Positions 17,702-26,189 of a stretch of 64,000 bases of DNA are shown here, one piece after another. The DNA is from DASSNR01 sp036278935 (GTDB lineage Bacteria; Gemmatimonadota; Gemmatimonadetes; Gemmatimonadales; Gemmatimonadaceae): the NCBI GenBank assembly GCA_036278935.1, contig DASUKA010000146.1, forward strand, positions 1 to 64,000, in the 5' to 3' direction. The stretch's first letter is position 1. Each line of letters opens with the position of its first letter. Position numbers and translations under genes: made by a program. The notes under the pieces are model-generated. The model was not told the origin of the DNA, made no database searches, and saw only the letters and a list, made by a program, of their open reading frames with translations.

Positions 17702-18828
17702 GCGAACATCTCTCGAACGAAGCTCCTGGCCTGGGCGTCGGCGTGTAGCAACGCATCTCTGGTGCCGCCGGGCGCACCATGCAGTGCTCGCAGCGCGCCA
17801 TCGATCGCGCAGGGAATGTCCCCGAAGCGGATCCGGCGGTCGAGAAAGAGCGCCACGGCCTGTTCGTTGGCCGCGTTGAAGATGGCCGGCGCCGCCCCGC
17901 CGCTGCGTCCTGCCTCGATCCCCAGCCGCAATGCGAGAAAATCCTCCGTCCGAACGGGCTCGAACGTCAGCGGCGACCGGGCCACCGGATCAAATCGTGG
18001 TACCCCGCTGTCCTCCACACGATCGGGGTGAGTGAGCGCGTACAGCACCGGGAGCTCCATGCTCGGCACCCCCATCTGCGCCACGACGCTTCCGTCCACG
18101 AATTCGACGAAGGAGTGCACGACACTCTGCGGGTGCACCACCACCTCGATCTGCTCGTACGCCAACCCGAAGAGAAAGTGAGCCTCGATCACCTCGAGCG
18201 CCTTGTTGGCGAGCGTCGCGCTGTCGATGGTGATCTTCGGCCCCATCCGCCAGACGGGATGCTGCAACGCCTCATCCCGGGTCGCACGCTGCAGACGCTC
18301 CGCCTCCCACTCCCGAAACGGGCCGCCCGATGCCGTCAGGACGAGACGGCGCACCTCGCTGCGGCTCCGGCCGGCGAGACATTGCAGAATCGCGCTGTGT
18401 TCGCTGTCCACCGGCACGATCTCTCCGCCGCCGTCCAGGCACGCCTGCGCCACCAGGTCTCCGGCCACCACCAGCGACTCCTTGTTCGCGAGCGCGACAC
18501 GTTTGCCCGCCGCTGCCGCCGCGAGCGTCGCATCCAGCCCGGCGGCACCGACCACCGCGTTGAGTACGATGGGCGCGTCATCGCGCCGCGCGGCCTCCAC
18601 CAGGCACGAGGGGCCGGCTGCCCATCCTGGCCGCGATGCTGCCTCGCCGCACGCCAGCCCAACGTAGGCGGGCTGGAATTGGCGCGCCTGCTCGGCGAGC
18701 AGCGCGCCGTTCGTGAACGCCGTGAGCGCCGCCACGCGAAAGCGATCGGTGTGGCGCGCGATCACACGCAGCGCGGTCGTCCCGATGGAGCCCGTGGAAC
18801 CGAGGATGGCAACTCCACGCGGACTCAT
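17695..18828 (-). CDS. dxr: 1-deoxy-D-xylulose 5-phosphate reductoisomerase
   Basis: Dxr (IspC) makes MEP from DXP with NADPH, the committed step of the non-mevalonate isoprenoid pathway. The first enzyme, dxs, is at 54.6-56.5 kb. The start ATG at 18828 overlaps the cdsA stop (ATGA) and gives the family N-terminus RGVAILGSTGSIGTTAL, the NADPH-binding motif. The active-site region VPVDSEHSAILQCL and the flexible-loop LTASGGPFR are clear, as is MGPKITIDSATLANK. 377 residues is normal for the family. An upstream extension in the same frame lies inside cdsA and was rejected. Confidence 0.97.
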   Translation of the reverse strand: MSPRGVAILGSTGSIGTTALRVIARHTDRFRVAALTAFTNGALLAEQARQFQPAYVGLACGEAASRPGWAAGPSCLVEAARRDDAPIVLNAVVGAAGLDATLAAAAAGKRVALANKESLVVAGDLVAQACLDGGGEIVPVDSEHSAILQCLAGRSRSEVRRLVLTASGGPFREWEAERLQRATRDEALQHPVWRMGPKITIDSATLANKALEVIEAHFLFGLAYEQIEVVVHPQSVVHSFVEFVDGSVVAQMGVPSMELPVLYALTHPDRVEDSGVPRFDPVARSPLTFEPVRTEDFLALRLGIEAGRSGGAAPAIFNAANEQAVALFLDRRIRFGDIPCAIDGALRALHGAPGGTRDALLHADAQARSFVREMFAC

Positions 18829-19724
18829 CGGAGCGCCGGGCTGAACACATGCGGCAGACTCATCAGCCAGTAGGCCACGGGCAGCGCGAACAGCAGGCTG
18901 TCCACGCGATCGAGCACTCCCCCGTGACCGGGGAGGAGATGTGAACTGTCCTTCACGCCCGCCTCTCGCTTGAAGAGTGACTCCACGAGATCGCCAAGCT
19001 GCTCGGCGATGCCCACGATGAGCCCGAACAGCAGAACTTCGATGGTGCTCATTGAGAGCTGCGAAAGCGGCGTCAGCACATAGTGCACATAGAGCCAGCT
19101 CACGATCATGCTCGCGATCAATGCCGCCACCGCGCCCTCCACGGTCTTTCCGGGACTGACCAGTGGCATGAGCTTTCGCCGGCCGATCGCGCGACCCACG
19201 AAGTAGGCGGCTGTATCGGACAGCCATGTGAGCACGAGCGGATAGAGCACGAGCGCGCTCCCGGCGGCGGCACCGATGGCATACTCATCGTAGCGCAGCA
19301 TGTAGCCATAGCTCAGGAGTCCGCCGGTGTAGATCATGCCGACGATGGTGACCGCGGTGGCGGCGAGCGGTTTGCGGGTTGGTCCGCGCCGGAGCGCCGC
19401 CACGAACACCACCAACACCACCAGCACGCCCCAGGTCACCCGCGGAGCGGCGAGACCCAGGTGGGTGGCGTGCATGAGCAGTGGGAGGATCGCCGCTACC
19501 GGTACTCCTATTGCCGCGATCGGCTCGTAGCCGGCGCTCCGTGCGAGACGGAAGAACTCCCCGGCGGCCAGCGCCGCCGCGATCGCCAGGAGCGCGGCCA
19601 GCGCGGCGCCGCCCGCGTACACGGCAATGACCACCACCGGGATGGCGACGACCGCGACGAGGACACGCCGGGCGAGCTCGGACCGTCCCACGCTACGCGG
19701 TGATGCGGCCGAAACGCCGTTCAC
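18825..19724 (-). CDS. cdsA: Phosphatidate cytidylyltransferase (CDP-diglyceride synthase)
   Basis: CdsA converts phosphatidic acid and CTP to CDP-diacylglycerol, the branch point of phospholipid synthesis. The C-terminal signature is complete: SLFKREAGVKDSS followed by LLPGHGGVLDR. The protein is polytopic, with about eight membrane segments over 299 residues. The start used is GTG at 19724; no strong ribosome-binding site precedes it, so a start some residues downstream is possible. In most bacteria uppS precedes cdsA, but here the preceding gene is frr and a 171-base gap takes its place. Confidence 0.95.
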   Translation of the reverse strand: MNGVSAASPRSVGRSELARRVLVAVVAIPVVVIAVYAGGAALAALLAIAAALAAGEFFRLARSAGYEPIAAIGVPVAAILPLLMHATHLGLAAPRVTWGVLVVLVVFVAALRRGPTRKPLAATAVTIVGMIYTGGLLSYGYMLRYDEYAIGAAAGSALVLYPLVLTWLSDTAAYFVGRAIGRRKLMPLVSPGKTVEGAVAALIASMIVSWLYVHYVLTPLSQLSMSTIEVLLFGLIVGIAEQLGDLVESLFKREAGVKDSSHLLPGHGGVLDRVDSLLFALPVAYWLMSLPHVFSPALR

Positions 19725-19895
19725 TACACTCGGGGGCGAGGATCACCGCGGGACGGGCACCGGCCCCACTGGCGCGCACGCACGCGCGCATCTCGGCAGC
19801 GTTCATACGGACGGCAATCTGCCCGGGGAGCGAGGTCAAGTCAAACCGTGCACGAGCAGCCGCGGAGCGTACCGGCGCTGCCGTGCGGGGCCGAC

Positions 19896-20450
19896 TCAGA
19901 CCTCCATGATCTCCCCTTCCTTGGTCTGAAGCAGCGCGTCGAGTCGCGCGACGTGGTCATCGTGCAGCTTCTGCAACTCCTTATCGGCGTGCTTCTTCTC
20001 ATCCTCGGAGACCTTCTCCAGCCTCTTCACGCGCTCACGCGCCTCGGTGCGTGCGTGCCGGATCGCGATGCGCCCCTCTTCGGCCAGTTTGTGGATGATC
20101 TTCACCAGTTCGCGGCGACGCTCCTCGTTGAGCGCGGGGATCGGCACGCGGATCATGCCGCCCTGGTTGGCCGGATTGAGGCCGAGGTCGGAGTCGCGGA
20201 TGGCCTTCTCGATCGCGGCGGCCACCCCCTTGTCCCACGGCGTCACGGTGAGCGACCGCGGCTCTGGCGCCGCAACGCTCGCCACCTGCGAGAGCGGCAT
20301 CGTCTGGCCATACGCCTCCACCCGCACCGTGTCGAGCAATGCGGCGCTCGCCTTCCCGCTGCGTATGGTGGAGAACTCGCGCTTGGAGTTCTCGATCGCG
20401 CGATCCATCGCGGCCCGCGCGTCCTTGGTGATCTCAGGAATGGTGCTCAT
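19896..20450 (-). CDS. frr: Ribosome recycling factor
   Basis: RRF splits post-termination ribosomes with EF-G. The 184-residue protein has the conserved RSGKASAALLDTV, the hinge region around PWDKGVAAAIEKAIRDSDLGLNP (domain boundary) and the C-terminal helix KKHADKELQKLHDD. The ATG at 20450 overlaps the pyrH stop (ATGA). An extension upstream in the same frame lies inside pyrH and was rejected. The pyrH-frr order is standard. Confidence 0.98.
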   Translation of the reverse strand: MSTIPEITKDARAAMDRAIENSKREFSTIRSGKASAALLDTVRVEAYGQTMPLSQVASVAAPEPRSLTVTPWDKGVAAAIEKAIRDSDLGLNPANQGGMIRVPIPALNEERRRELVKIIHKLAEEGRIAIRHARTEARERVKRLEKVSEDEKKHADKELQKLHDDHVARLDALLQTKEGEIMEV

Positions 20451-21166
20451 TCGACGATGGTCCCCACGCGCTCGCCACACACTGCACGGGCGACCGCGCC
20501 CCGGTTGTGGATGTTGAGTACGATGATCGGCAACTCGTTCTCCTTGCACAGCGTCACCGCGGTCTGGTCCATCACGGCCAGTTCCTCGCGCATGACGTCG
20601 CGGTAGCTGACGCGCTCGTAGAAGCGCGCCGCCGGATGCTTCTTCGGATCCGCCGAGTAGATCCCGTCCACGCTCGTGGCCTTGATGATCACATGCGCCT
20701 TCATCTGAATGGCGCGCAGCACGGCGGCCGTGTCCGTCGAAAAATACGGGTTGCCCGTGCCGCCCGCGAAGATGACCGAGCGTCCCTTCTCGAAGTGCCG
20801 CAATGCGCGCCGGCGAATGTACGGCTCCGCGACCTCCTCCATGCGGATGGCGGTCATGACGCGGGTATCCACCCCCTTGCGCTCCAGCACGTCCTGCATG
20901 GCCAGCGCATTGATGATGGTGCCCAGCATGCCCATGTAATCGGCGGCCACGCGATCCATTCCCAGCCGGGAGAGCTGCGATCCGCGCACGATGTTGCCGC
21001 CGCCGATCACCAATCCCACCTTCACGCCCAGACGGGCGACGTCGCGCACGTCGTCGGCGAAGCGATCGATCGTCGCGAAGTCGATGCCGGCTCCCTTGTC
21101 GCCGGCCAGCGCCTCGCCGGAGAGTTTCAGGAGGACGCGGGTGTAGCGGGGAGCCGGCGCGGTCAT
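20447..21166 (-). CDS. pyrH: UMP kinase
   Basis: PyrH phosphorylates UMP to UDP and belongs to the amino-acid-kinase fold rather than the P-loop kinases. The 239-residue protein starts at ATG 21166 and shows the phosphate-binding LLKLSGEAL, VIGGGNIVRG, the GTGNPYFSTDTAA motif and the C-terminal ADPKKHP and DQTAVTLCKENELP segments. The length is typical. It lies seven bases after tsf and is coupled to frr. Confidence 0.98.
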   Translation of the reverse strand: MTAPAPRYTRVLLKLSGEALAGDKGAGIDFATIDRFADDVRDVARLGVKVGLVIGGGNIVRGSQLSRLGMDRVAADYMGMLGTIINALAMQDVLERKGVDTRVMTAIRMEEVAEPYIRRRALRHFEKGRSVIFAGGTGNPYFSTDTAAVLRAIQMKAHVIIKATSVDGIYSADPKKHPAARFYERVSYRDVMREELAVMDQTAVTLCKENELPIIVLNIHNRGAVARAVCGERVGTIVE

Positions 21167-21173
21167 GGCGCGG

Positions 21174-21779
21174 TTACTCCGCGCCGAGTTGGAAGCGCGC
21201 GAAGCGACGGACGACGATGTTCTCGCCCACCTGCGCCGAGGCCTCGCGAATGAGATCCGCAATGGTCTTCTTCGGCTCGCGGATCCACGGCTGCGAGAGG
21301 AGGGCCACATCCTTGTAGTAGGACGCGATCTTCCCTTCGACGATCTTCGGAACGAGCGCCTCGGGCTTGCCGGAGGCGCGGACCTGCTCCTCGTAAATGC
21401 GCCGTTCCTTCTCGATGGCCTCCTGGGGCACGCCGCTCGAGTCGACGGCGATCGGGGCCGCGCTCGCGATCTGCAGCGCGATTTCCTTCACCAGGTTCTT
21501 GAATTCGTCAGTGTTGGCGACGAAGTCCGTCTCGCAGTTGATCTCCACCAGCACACCGACCTTGCCGTTGTGGTGGATGTAGCTGCCAACCTGCCCCTGC
21601 GTTGCCTCGCGTCCGGCGCGCTTCTCCGCCTTGGCAACGCCCTTGGCGCGGAGCAGCTCCACGGCCTTCTCGGTGTTGCCGCCGGTTTCCTCGAGTGCCT
21701 TCTTGCAATCCATCATTCCCGCGCCCGTGCGCTGCCGCAGCTCCTGCACGTCCTTCGCCGTGACTGTCGTGCTCGACAT
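21174..21779 (-). CDS. tsf: Elongation factor Ts
   Basis: EF-Ts is the nucleotide exchange factor for EF-Tu. The N-terminal signature VQELRQRTGAGMMDCKKALEE and the INCETDFVA motif are intact. At 201 residues this is the short form, with a single core domain rather than the 280-residue enterobacterial form; short forms are common outside gammaproteobacteria. I chose ATG 21779 over an upstream ATG 15 codons earlier, because MSSTTVTAKDV is the usual opening. A hairpin lies in the 104-base gap to rpsB. Confidence 0.97.
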   Translation of the reverse strand: MSSTTVTAKDVQELRQRTGAGMMDCKKALEETGGNTEKAVELLRAKGVAKAEKRAGREATQGQVGSYIHHNGKVGVLVEINCETDFVANTDEFKNLVKEIALQIASAAPIAVDSSGVPQEAIEKERRIYEEQVRASGKPEALVPKIVEGKIASYYKDVALLSQPWIREPKKTIADLIREASAQVGENIVVRRFARFQLGAE

Positions 21780-21809
21780 GATCTGGTCCTGAATCTGATT
21801 CGGTATGAG

Positions 21810-21839
21810 AACGCCGCCGACCATTCGGCCGGCGGCGTT
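21810..21839 (-). terminator. Intergenic hairpin between rpsB and tsf
   Basis: AACGCCGCCG and CGGCGGCGTT form a perfect 10-base stem with a 10-base loop between the rpsB stop and the tsf start. On the minus strand the following bases (CTCATACC) are not a T-run, so this is more likely a partial attenuator or RNA-stability hairpin than a full terminator. Confidence 0.5.
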
Positions 21840-21883
21840 GGCAATCCATCACACGCTCTCGGGCCCGGCGTGCCCCGGCAGCG

Positions 21884-22780
<897 letters not shown>

Positions 22781-22896
22781 GTACCTGCTACGTCCTCTCC
22801 TGGGTTGTGTCCGCCGCCTCCCTCACCATCGCGATCGACCAGGCATCCTGGCACCCGCCGCGACTCCAGAGGCGTGAGTGATTACTACAGGGGGTC

Positions 22897-22974
22897 GGGA
22901 GTAGGGTGTCGGGTAGGCGGGCAGAAGGCTTCCCGCGGCAGTTGCCGTTTCCCTACCCCCGACACCCTACTCCC
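22897..22974. repeat. Heptad-repeat hairpin element A, between rpsI and rpsB
   Basis: A perfect 17-base inverted repeat, 22897-22913 against 22958-22974, with a 44-base centre. Each arm is built from degenerate 7-base units of the type GTCGGGA/GTAGGGT/GTCGGGT. On the minus strand it begins 16 bases after the rpsI stop, so it probably forms the 3' end hairpin of the rplM-rpsI message. No T-run follows. It shares its architecture with elements at 56468-56598 and 61719-61793. Confidence 0.75.
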
Positions 22975-22989
22975 TCCACCCGAGCCTCA

Positions 22990-23385
22990 TTACCGCTTGC
23001 TGAACTGGAACCGCTTGCGCGCCTTCGGTCGGCCGGGCTTCTTGCGCTCCACCGCACGAGCATCACGCGTGAGGAGGCCGAGATCCCGGAGCTTGCCCCG
23101 GCGGTCCTCGTCAATCTTCACCAGGGCGCGCGCCACCGCGAGCCGCAGCGCGCCCGCCTGGCCGCTCTGCCCCCCACCGTTCAGCACCGCCCGCACATCG
23201 TACTGGCCGAGCGTATCAGTGGCGCCGAACGGCTGCTGGATGGCCGACACCAGCGCCGGCCGTGGAAAATAGTCTCCCAGCGTACGGCCGTTCACGTTCC
23301 ACTTGCCGGATCCGGGTTGCATGTACAGGCGGCACACGCTCTCCTTGCGCCGGCCGATCGTGTGCGTGACGGGGGTGTCAGCCAT
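22990..23385 (-). CDS. rpsI: 30S ribosomal protein S9
   Basis: S9 contacts the P-site tRNA through its C-terminal tail. The 131-residue protein shows the family opening GRRKESVCRLYMQPGSGKW, the NGGGQSGQAGALRLAVARAL core, and the conserved ending GRPKARKRFQFSKR, where the final Lys-Arg reaches the tRNA. The start ATG at 23385 shares one base with the rplM stop (TAATG), so the pair is coupled. Confidence 0.98.
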   Translation of the reverse strand: MADTPVTHTIGRRKESVCRLYMQPGSGKWNVNGRTLGDYFPRPALVSAIQQPFGATDTLGQYDVRAVLNGGGQSGQAGALRLAVARALVKIDEDRRGKLRDLGLLTRDARAVERKKPGRPKARKRFQFSKR

Positions 23386-23837
23386 TACTTGGATTCGCTC
23401 CGCGAAGTAAAGGTCAGCGGCGTGGGGCTCTGGGCAGCGTGCGGATGCTCGGCGCCCGGATAGACACGCAGCTTGAGGCGCAGCTTTTGCCGGCCAAGCG
23501 TCGTCTTGGGCAGCATGCCGTAGACCGCCTTCTCGATAACGCGCTCAGGGTGCTGCTCCAGCATGAGCGCGAAGGGCGTGAACTTCTCGTGCCCCATGTA
23601 GCCCGTATGCCGGAAATAGCGCTTCTGCTCCGCCTTGCGCCCGGTGACCTTCACCTTGGAGGCGTTGATGACGATCACGTTGTCGCCCGTATCCATGTGC
23701 GGCGTGAACGTCGGCTTGTGCTTGCCGCGGATGATCCGCGCGACCTGCGCGGCAAGGCGGCCAAGGATCTGGCCGTCCGCGTCAACCACGAACCAGCGGT
23801 GCTCAATGTCCTTCGGCGTGGCGGTGTAAGTTCCCAT
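23385..23837 (-). CDS. rplM: 50S ribosomal protein L13
   Basis: L13 is an early-assembly 50S protein. The 150-residue protein has WFVVDADGQILGRLAAQVARII, HMDTGDNVIVINASKV and GMLPKTTLGRQ, all standard. I chose ATG 23837 over a start 11 codons earlier, because MGTYTATPKDI fits the family and leaves room for the leader from the promoter at 23916-23944. It forms a two-gene operon with rpsI. Confidence 0.98.
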   Translation of the reverse strand: MGTYTATPKDIEHRWFVVDADGQILGRLAAQVARIIRGKHKPTFTPHMDTGDNVIVINASKVKVTGRKAEQKRYFRHTGYMGHEKFTPFALMLEQHPERVIEKAVYGMLPKTTLGRQKLRLKLRVYPGAEHPHAAQSPTPLTFTSRSESK

Positions 23838-23915
23838 GTGCGTCGGCGTAGGCGAAGCAGCGGCCACCACCCAGCACAGGTGGACGGCGGGCTCCGCGTT
23901 TTTGTACAGACTTGG

Positions 23916-23944
23916 AAGCTAGGAAAGGAGTGAACGCTTGTCAA
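23916..23944 (-). promoter_or_regulatory. Strong sigma-70 type promoter for rplM-rpsI
   Basis: On the minus strand a perfect TTGACA and TAGCTT are separated by 17 bases and read toward rplM, giving a leader of about 70 bases. The -35 element overlaps the TTG start codon of the divergent gene at 23938, and the spacer overlaps that gene's ribosome-binding site. Confidence 0.65.
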
Positions 23945-24537
23945 CGGATGGAACTCGGTGCGCGCCAGACTCTCCGCGCCCACTCGCCCTCCTTCTCTGC
24001 CTGCTCGTGAGCACCGCCAGCGCGTGCGCGGCGAACGCCAGCCCGCAGATGGACGACCTGTGCGGCGGGAGCCCCGTGCAACAGGAGCTCACCCTCGTGC
24101 TCGACACGGTCCGCGCCGTCCCTGCCACGCCGCTGCAGGCCCTCGCCGGCCAGCGCTTCCACATGACGCTGCGGCTGCTTCCGCTCCCCGGCACCGCACG
24201 GTGCCGCAACGCCACCGGCACCGCGAGCTTTCAGGCCGATCTACCGGATGAGATGACCGCCGGTATCACGCAGCGCGCCTCGCCCACCTGGCGCATCATG
24301 GGCATCAGCGTAGTGGTGGACTTCAATCCCGGCGTGGCGGACGACAATCTGCGCGTCGTCCTTCCGCTGAATGGAGGCGCTGGCCGGTGGCAGCTCTCGC
24401 GGCTTACGGGGTTGGTGGCCGGCGGCCGGGTGCTCACCCCGTCCTCACGTGAGCTCGACCAGCACCGCTCCCTTCTCGACAGCGGTGCCCGGCGTGACCA
24501 GTACCGCTTTCACCACGCCCGCCCCCTGCGCACGTAG
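23938..24537 (+). CDS. Exported protein of unknown function
   Basis: I do not recognise the family. The start is TTG at 23938, supported by a strong ribosome-binding site (GGAAAGGAG) 7 bases upstream. The 199-residue product begins with a signal sequence at about residues 13-33 (LALLLCLLVSTASACAANAS); the cysteine could be a lipobox, making it a lipoprotein. The mature part is beta-rich, with segments such as ELTLVLDTV, HMTLRLLPLPG and WRIMGISVVVDFNPGVADDN. The last 31 codons run antisense through the end of the biotin-carrier gene, and that tail (LDQHRSLLDSGARRDQ...) looks unlike the rest. The natural stop may have been lost. Confidence 0.65.
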   Translation: MSTDGTRCAPDSPRPLALLLCLLVSTASACAANASPQMDDLCGGSPVQQELTLVLDTVRAVPATPLQALAGQRFHMTLRLLPLPGTARCRNATGTASFQADLPDEMTAGITQRASPTWRIMGISVVVDFNPGVADDNLRVVLPLNGGAGRWQLSRLTGLVAGGRVLTPSSRELDQHRSLLDSGARRDQYRFHHARPLRT

Positions 24538-24945
24538 CTCGTTCTCCATCTTCATCGCTTCCATCACTATGAGGCCCTGTCCCTGCACCACTTCGTCGCC
24601 CACCTGCACGTGCACCTGCACCACGAGGCCGGGCATGGGCGCCACGACGGGCGCGGGTCCCGTCGGCGTCGCGGATGCGAGGGCAAGGTCTCTGATGGCG
24701 CGCGTGCGTTCGTCCAGCGCCTCCACATCGTATACAAAACCATCCAGCCAGAGCACGTAGTGGCCACGTGACGCGCGCCGCCGCACCACCACGCGGTGCA
24801 CCGTGTCCCCGATCGTGATCAGGCGCACGGGAGTGCCCTCCATGGGCGTGAGCTGAGCCTGCACCCGCTCGCCATGGAGCGTCAGTCCGTCTGCATCGAG
24901 CGATACTTCCTCGCGCGTGCCGTCGATCGCCACGATGTACTTCAT
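24445..24945 (-). CDS. Biotin carboxyl carrier subunit of an acyl-CoA carboxylase
   Basis: This subunit carries the biotin that shuttles CO2 between the biotin carboxylase and carboxyltransferase. The C-terminal biotinyl domain spans about residues 95-166 and has the attachment motif EAMKMEN with the acceptor lysine at K132, preceded by APMPGLVVQVHVQVGD. The N-terminal 85 residues form a beta-rich domain like the BT domain that links carrier and carboxylase in propionyl-CoA carboxylase alpha chains, rather than the Ala/Pro linker of AccB. The start ATG at 24945 overlaps the upstream methyltransferase stop (ATGA). It is the last gene of the carboxylase operon. Confidence 0.93.
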   Translation of the reverse strand: MKYIVAIDGTREEVSLDADGLTLHGERVQAQLTPMEGTPVRLITIGDTVHRVVVRRRASRGHYVLWLDGFVYDVEALDERTRAIRDLALASATPTGPAPVVAPMPGLVVQVHVQVGDEVVQGQGLIVMEAMKMENELRAQGAGVVKAVLVTPGTAVEKGAVLVELT

Positions 24946-26189
24946 GAGCGTGCCTCCGGCACCAATTCGCACACCGTTTCCACGTGCGCCGTCTGCGGGA
25001 ACATGTCGAACGCCACAAGTGAAGCGATCCGGTAGCGAGGCAGGCGCAGCAGGTCGCGCGCGAGGGTGGCCGGGTTGCAGCTCACGTACAGCACCGCGCG
25101 CGGCATCGCGGGTGCGTGCGTCAGGGCGTCGGTCACGCGCTCGTCCACCCCGGTGCGGGGCGGGTTCAGCACAATCACATCAGCGGGGAGTGACGCGGGA
25201 AGCACGTCCTCCACTCGCCCCGCCAGAGCGCGGGAGCCTGGCGGAAGCAGCGTCGCGCTCCAGCCCGCCGCGTCCGCGTCGGCCTCGATGGCGGCGACCG
25301 ACACGCCACGCTGTGCCAGCGCGACCGCGAGATCGCCACGCCCCGCATACGCGTCCACCGCGGTCGCCGGTTCGTACGCCATGGCCCGCCGTACCACGTG
25401 GGCGTGCAACAGGGCGCCGACCTCCGCATTCACCTGCGCGAACGAGGCGCTCGGCTCACGGGTGCGCCCGCGCGCGTGCAGTAGCCGGCGCGTACCCCGC
25501 TCCGGCGTCCACCAGAGCGCGCCGAGCGACGGCACACGCTCGAAAAAGCGCTCGCTGTGCGGCCAGCTGCGAGCGCCCTCCAGCACAAAGGACGTCTCGG
25601 CAGCGTCCACCCGCACCGCCCCGCGCAGCTCCGGTACTTCCGGCAGCGTGGCCCCAGCCTGCAGGACCTCAGCCCACGCGGCCATCACCGCATCCTCAGT
25701 GATAGGGCACTCCTGCACCGAGAACACCGCGCGCGGCCGGCCATATGGATGCAGCCCGGCGATCCACCGCCCGCGCCGGCGCCGGAGCGCGAGGGTCAGC
25801 TTCCGGCGGTAGCGCCACTGGCGCGGAGCGGGGTGCACTTCGATGGGCGGCACGCTTCGCCTGGCGATCCGCTCGAGTGCATCGCGGATGATCTGCCGCT
25901 TGGCTTCGAGCTGCACGGCGTATCGCAGGTGCTGCAGCTGGCAGCCGCCACAATCATCGCGCGTGTAGTGCGTGCAGGGCGGGTCCACGCGATCGGGCGA
26001 TGGCGTCTGGAGTGCGACGAGCGCACCACGTGCGAAGCGGCCATGGCTGACGAACCGCGCGGTGCCTACGTCGCCGGGCGCTGTCCTCGGCAGGAAGATG
26101 ACCAATCCGTCCGCGCGTGCCACGCCATCGCCGCCCGCGGCAATCGCATCTACCGTGATCTCTGCCGTGGCGACGGGCGAACGCATCAT
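24942..26189 (-). CDS. rlmD: RlmD/TrmA-type RNA uracil-C5 methyltransferase
   Basis: A 415-residue SAM-dependent enzyme that would methylate C5 of a uracil in 23S rRNA or tRNA. It opens with a TRAM RNA-binding domain (EITVDAIAAGGDGVARADG). The iron-sulfur cysteines are in PCTHYTRDDCGGCQLQH plus the later QECPI. The SAM motif is VDAYAGRGDLAVAL. The catalytic cysteine lies in LYVSCNPATLARDL, after NPPRTGVDERV. The start at 26189 overlaps the accC stop. Its location inside a carboxylase operon, with four-base overlaps on both sides, is unusual. Site specificity (U1939, U747 or tRNA U54) cannot be decided from sequence alone; the four-cysteine cluster favours RlmD/RlmC over TrmA. Confidence 0.87.
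   Translation of the reverse strand: MMRSPVATAEITVDAIAAGGDGVARADGLVIFLPRTAPGDVGTARFVSHGRFARGALVALQTPSPDRVDPPCTHYTRDDCGGCQLQHLRYAVQLEAKRQIIRDALERIARRSVPPIEVHPAPRQWRYRRKLTLALRRRRGRWIAGLHPYGRPRAVFSVQECPITEDAVMAAWAEVLQAGATLPEVPELRGAVRVDAAETSFVLEGARSWPHSERFFERVPSLGALWWTPERGTRRLLHARGRTREPSASFAQVNAEVGALLHAHVVRRAMAYEPATAVDAYAGRGDLAVALAQRGVSVAAIEADADAAGWSATLLPPGSRALAGRVEDVLPASLPADVIVLNPPRTGVDERVTDALTHAPAMPRAVLYVSCNPATLARDLLRLPRYRIASLVAFDMFPQTAHVETVCELVPEARS

Noticed and set aside
19709..19850. Small reading frame ending ERRFGRITA between frr and cdsA as a uppS remnant
   Set aside because: Only the last few residues resemble UppS; no catalytic motif is present, so it is not annotated as a pseudogene.
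22839..22851. CCAGG/CCTGG small hairpin in the rpsB leader as a ribosomal-protein leader motif
   Set aside because: Five base pairs only, no match to a known S2 leader architecture.
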